Positions 61,505-64,000 of a DNA stretch of 64,000 nt are shown here, in pieces. Position numbers and translations under genes: made by a program. Every line of letters starts with the position of its first letter. Positions within the stretch are counted from its first letter, which is position 1. The stretch comes from Candidatus Alistipes stercoravium (lineage in GTDB: Bacteria; Bacteroidota; Bacteroidia; Bacteroidales; Rikenellaceae), in contig DWWQ01000056.1 of the NCBI GenBank assembly GCA_019119615.1, positions 33,013 to 97,012 on the forward strand. Direction: 5' to 3'. Below the pieces are notes generated by a model that did no database searches, was not told the DNA's origin, and worked only from the letters and a program-made list of their open reading frames with translations.

Positions 61505-62409
61505 TTTTCAGTCTGTTCCGTTTCGGTTTGTTCCTCCGGGGCATCCTCCGCCCCGTAGATGCGCACATCACCCTCGTCCAGCGCCCGTTCATAAAGCTCC
61601 TCCTCATGGCGGCGGATCACCTCGCCCTGCCGCTGGTTGAAGAGGATGCGGCGGATGTTCGGGCGCAACCGTTCGAGCGGGATAGGCTCTCCCTCACGAT
61701 GCACGGCATCGATCTGGAAATAATATTGCGACTGGCTGTCGTGCATCTCCTGTACGGAGGTCGTCGCCAGCAAGGCGTCATAGTTCTGGTTGCGGAGCGT
61801 GGGCAGATAGCTCAAAAACTCGGGAAAATCGACCCACTGCTCGCTGAAGTCGTAGACCGTAAAGTCGTTCTTGGCACAGAGGTCGCGGAAATCCTGCTGC
61901 TGCGCCTCGGACTTCGAGCCCATCAGCGCCTTGAGTTTCGCCGCCTGCCGGTAGCGGAGGCCCAGGCGCACGATCCGCCCCTTGACGATCGGACGGTCGA
62001 GGCGGTAGTCGCCCTTGTGGGCGTTGTAATAGGCCGCGATCTCCTCGTCGGTGAAGACCGTGTCGATCGAACGGTCCACATAATACTGCTCCAGCTTGCG
62101 GATGAGCAGCACCTGCCGGTACTCCTCGACCATGCGGTCGATATCGTCGGCCGAGGTGGAGAAGAGCACCTCCGCCTCCTCGAGCTTGAGCTGCTTGCGG
62201 ACCCAGCGATCGACATACATCTTCATGTAGGCCGTGCTGTCCTCGGGACTCAACCCCTGCGGAATCGCATCGCGCACATCACGCAGCCGCAGCTCCCGGC
62301 CGCCGGCGCGTGCGAGAATCTCGTCGCTGGCGAAATAGCGCGGCAACTCCCGGCAACCCGCCAGCAGCAGCGCACCCGCCACGACCGCTATTTTCGCGCT
62401 CCACTTCAT
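61501..62409 (-). CDS. SurA-type peptidylprolyl isomerase-like lipoprotein
   Basis: A 302-residue lipoprotein (lipobox LLAGC). The N-terminal part resembles the SurA/PrsA chaperone core (EILARAGGRELRLRDVRDAIP, MYVDRWVRKQLKLEEAE); the catalytic rotamase domain is weak or missing. The C-terminus is acidic (EDAPEEQTETEQTE). It is the first gene of a three-gene operon with the SurA-like and OstA-like proteins and overlaps the next gene by 4 bases. A chaperone role at the inner face of the outer membrane is inferred. Confidence 0.8.
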   Translation of the reverse strand: MKWSAKIAVVAGALLLAGCRELPRYFASDEILARAGGRELRLRDVRDAIPQGLSPEDSTAYMKMYVDRWVRKQLKLEEAEVLFSTSADDIDRMVEEYRQVLLIRKLEQYYVDRSIDTVFTDEEIAAYYNAHKGDYRLDRPIVKGRIVRLGLRYRQAAKLKALMGSKSEAQQQDFRDLCAKNDFTVYDFSEQWVDFPEFLSYLPTLRNQNYDALLATTSVQEMHDSQSQYYFQIDAVHREGEPIPLERLRPNIRRILFNQRQGEVIRRHEEELYERALDEGDVRIYGAEDAPEEQTETEQTEK

Positions 62410-62420
62410 TTTCCAACAGG

Positions 62421-62428
62421 CAAAGATA
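62421..62428 (-). promoter_or_regulatory. -7 box of the foldase/OstA operon
   Basis: TATCTTTG on the minus strand, a perfect TAnnTTTG, 12 bases before the ATG at 62409, giving a very short leader. Confidence 0.65.
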
Positions 62429-62468
62429 GGGCTTTTACTCGTAATTTAACGCAATGCGCGGGAGATTA

Positions 62469-63401
62469 TTACGCCCCGGCGCGATTTTTCTCCTCGGCCT
62501 TCATGCGCTGCAACGCCCGCCACATCATGTATCCCGAGATGACGAAAACCGCCAAAGCCACGACATACACCGCCACATAGAGCGCCCGACCGGGAATCAG
62601 GTCGATAAGCAGCGTATTTTCATGCCCGGTGGCGAGCATCAGGTAGGCCACGGCATTGTTCAGGGCGTGGAGAATCATCGTCGCCCACAGCGAGTCGGTG
62701 GCGATATAGACATATCCGAGTACCAGTCCCACGACGAATCCGTTGATGACCTGTACAGGCTGTCCGTGCAGCACGCCGAAGAAGAGCGACGAGACGACCC
62801 AGGCGATCGTTACCCCGTAACGGGCTCGCAGCGACCCGAGCACCAGACCGCGGCAGATCAGCTCCTCGAAGACCGGAGCGAAGAGCACCAGCGAGAGGAT
62901 TGTCCAAAAGCCGCGTCCCACCTGAATCTGCAACTCGGGAAGAAGGACGAAAAGCGGCTCGAGGACCACGCCGACGGCACACATCATCACGAAGGCCCAG
63001 AGCAGCATCGCCGGGTCGAGCCCCCGCAGGGAGAACCGTGCCCAGCGGCCGCGTCCCCCGCGCGCGCGACGATACCAGAGCAGTCCGCCCAGCGCCACGG
63101 ACATCGAGACGAAATAGAGCGCGGCGACCAGCTTGCCGACCGCCTGCGGCTCCATCGTATTGAAATCCCAGCTGTAACCCGCAAAGAGCGAGAAGAGCAT
63201 GCCCAGCAGGCCGACAACCACCTGGGCACCGAGGGCGATGCCCAGCATGGCGAACAGATCACCCGTCGTGGGGAACCGGCGGCGGGATTCGGGCCGCTTC
63301 TCCGCGGCAGGGGCCGCATCGGCATGCGGCTGCGCTTCGGTGTGCGGGACCTCGGGCATGGCACCCCGCTCCTCCAATCGTTTGTCTTCCATATCTCTCA
63401 T
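62469..63401 (-). CDS. CPBP family intramembrane glutamic endopeptidase
   Basis: A 310-residue membrane protein with about eight segments after a hydrophilic N-terminal tail (residues 1-45). The three CPBP motifs are present: FEELICRG (EExxxR, about residue 178), FGVLHG and HALNN. The family includes CAAX prenyl proteases and bacteriocin-immunity proteins; the substrate is unknown. Two starts (63401 and 63392, MEDKRL) are both plausible. Confidence 0.9.
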   Translation of the reverse strand: MRDMEDKRLEERGAMPEVPHTEAQPHADAAPAAEKRPESRRRFPTTGDLFAMLGIALGAQVVVGLLGMLFSLFAGYSWDFNTMEPQAVGKLVAALYFVSMSVALGGLLWYRRARGGRGRWARFSLRGLDPAMLLWAFVMMCAVGVVLEPLFVLLPELQIQVGRGFWTILSLVLFAPVFEELICRGLVLGSLRARYGVTIAWVVSSLFFGVLHGQPVQVINGFVVGLVLGYVYIATDSLWATMILHALNNAVAYLMLATGHENTLLIDLIPGRALYVAVYVVALAVFVISGYMMWRALQRMKAEEKNRAGA

Positions 63402-63438
63402 TATTGACTTACAGGCTCCAATGCGGAGATTTCCGCCT

Positions 63439-63446
63439 CAAAGATA
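63439..63446 (-). promoter_or_regulatory. -7 box of the CPBP gene
   Basis: TATCTTTG on the minus strand, a perfect TAnnTTTG, 38 bases before the ATG at 63401. Confidence 0.65.
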
Positions 63447-63555
63447 GTGCAAGGCGCGTGCAACGCCAAATTTTATTTTTCTTCCGGGCGGGCAAGCGCC
63501 TCGGCATCGGGGATATCGCCTCGGGACAAACAGCCGCGAAGCGGTCCCGAACGGG

Positions 63556-63603
63556 TAATTTTGCACGACGATTGCGTATTTCCGCAGAAATTCATTAAAT
63601 TTG
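63556..63603 (+). promoter_or_regulatory. Two candidate -7 boxes of the parA gene
   Basis: TAATTTTG (63556-63563) and TAAATTTG (63596-63603) both match TAnnTTTG. The second has a TTG at 63572-63574, 21 bases upstream, and is 31 bases before the ATG, so it is the better candidate. Confidence 0.6.
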
Positions 63604-63633
63604 CCTGCTTATTACACGGTATCGAATCACATT

Positions 63634-64000
63634 ATGGCAAAGGTTATCGCATTAGCCAATCAAAAGGGCGGCGTGGGCAAAACCACGACGGCCATCAACC
63701 TGGCGGCATCGCTGGCCCTGCTGGGCAAGAAGGTGTTGCTGCTCGACGCCGATCCGCAGGCCAACGCCACCTCGGGTCTGGGCTTCGACATCAATCTCGA
63801 GGGCATTTACGAGTGTATTTCGGGACAGAAGAGCGCCGGGGAGGTGATCCTTCCGAGCCCCGACGTCAAGAACCTCTGGCTACTGCCTTCGTCGATCGAC
63901 CTGGTGGCCGCCGATACCGAACTACCCAAGATGGAGCACGCCCACCACGTCATGAAACGCATCGTCGATTCGGTCCGCGAGCGCTTCGACTACATCTTCA
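63634..64000 (+). CDS. parA: ParA/Soj family chromosome partitioning ATPase (cut by window edge)
   Basis: The first 122 codons of a ParA ATPase; the rest lies beyond the window. The deviant Walker A motif KGGVGKTT lies directly after [10 protein letters not shown], followed by [17 protein letters not shown]. ParA uses ATP-dependent DNA binding with ParB to segregate origins. The short N-terminus, without a helix-turn-helix, marks the chromosomal Soj type; a parB would be expected downstream. Confidence 0.92.
   Translation, partial: MAKVIALANQKGGVGKTTTAINLAASLALLGKKVLLLDADPQANATSGLGFDINLEGIYECISGQKSAGEVILPSPDVKNLWLLPSSIDLVAADTELPKMEHAHHVMKRIVDSVRERFDYIF

Noticed and set aside
57608..61558. 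A 1316-codon plus-strand open frame opposite the OstA-like and SurA-like genes
   Set aside because: No domain or signal; it runs through two gene boundaries on the other strand, as expected for a codon-bias shadow.
1..64000. CRISPR arrays, insertion sequences, integrases, prophage modules and rRNA
   Set aside because: Looked for on both strands; no regularly spaced repeats, transposase, integrase or phage structural genes were recognised. One DUF6549-like gene alone is not evidence of a prophage.

Overview
The window reads as a stretch of chromosome from a GC-rich gut Bacteroidales bacterium, most like Alistipes (Rikenellaceae). Evidence: Bacteroidota-type promoters (TAnnTTTG, often with an upstream TTG/TTTG) stand before many genes; there is a SusC/SusD pair, a V-type ATPase locus with the accessory DUF2764 gene, DUF4301 and OstA-like genes, and high GC in coding DNA. 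The genus is an inference. No rRNA, CRISPR array, insertion sequence or prophage was seen. There is one tRNA, tRNA-Arg(ACG).

Layout. 1-1912: the start of a V-type ATPase operon on the minus strand (subunit E, DUF2764, subunit A cut by the window edge). 2023-24455: a carbohydrate region. It has a NAGPA-like phosphodiester glycosidase lipoprotein and a divergent GH89 alpha-N-acetylglucosaminidase, then a ROK regulator facing away from a long plus-strand polysaccharide utilization locus (PUL): SusC, SusD, two DUF5018-type surface lipoproteins, two tandem TIM-barrel lipoproteins, a retaining-type GH97, a calcineurin-like phosphoesterase, an inverting-type GH97, a CE2-like esterase and a GDSL esterase. 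24473-35415: housekeeping genes (DUF4301, murB, tilS, holA, an aminotransferase-IV-like gene, a DUF6549-like gene, coaD, lpxD, two TlpA-like lipoproteins, ruvC), followed by the tRNA. 35811-55089: an efflux cluster. Two complete RND tripartite pumps diverge from one 370-bp intergenic region. After a thioredoxin, a ferredoxin and a HAD phosphatase comes a third tripartite system of ABC type. 55246-63401: an AspT/YidE-type transporter, a Nudix hydrolase, an OstA-like protein with two SurA-type foldases (outer-membrane biogenesis), and a CPBP protease. 63634 to the end: a truncated parA/soj.

How the genes fit together. In the PUL, SusD and the DUF5018 lipoproteins would bind glycan at the surface, SusC would import it, and the GH97, GH89, NAGPA-like, esterase and phosphoesterase proteins would remove alpha-linked sugars, acyl groups and possibly phosphate. 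The ROK protein probably senses a released sugar or sugar phosphate; a dyad (TTTACC-N9-GGTAAA) lies over its own promoter. Two neighbouring families act on alpha-GlcNAc linkages in their characterised members (NAGPA on GlcNAc-1-phosphodiesters, GH89 on terminal alpha-GlcNAc). With a phosphoesterase in the PUL, this makes an alpha-GlcNAc and/or phosphate-decorated glycan the most interesting substrate hypothesis. A run of nine G in the 5' part of susC could make uptake phase-variable.

All gene boundaries and motifs were read by eye from the sequence and translations. Family names rest on recognised motifs and not on database searches.
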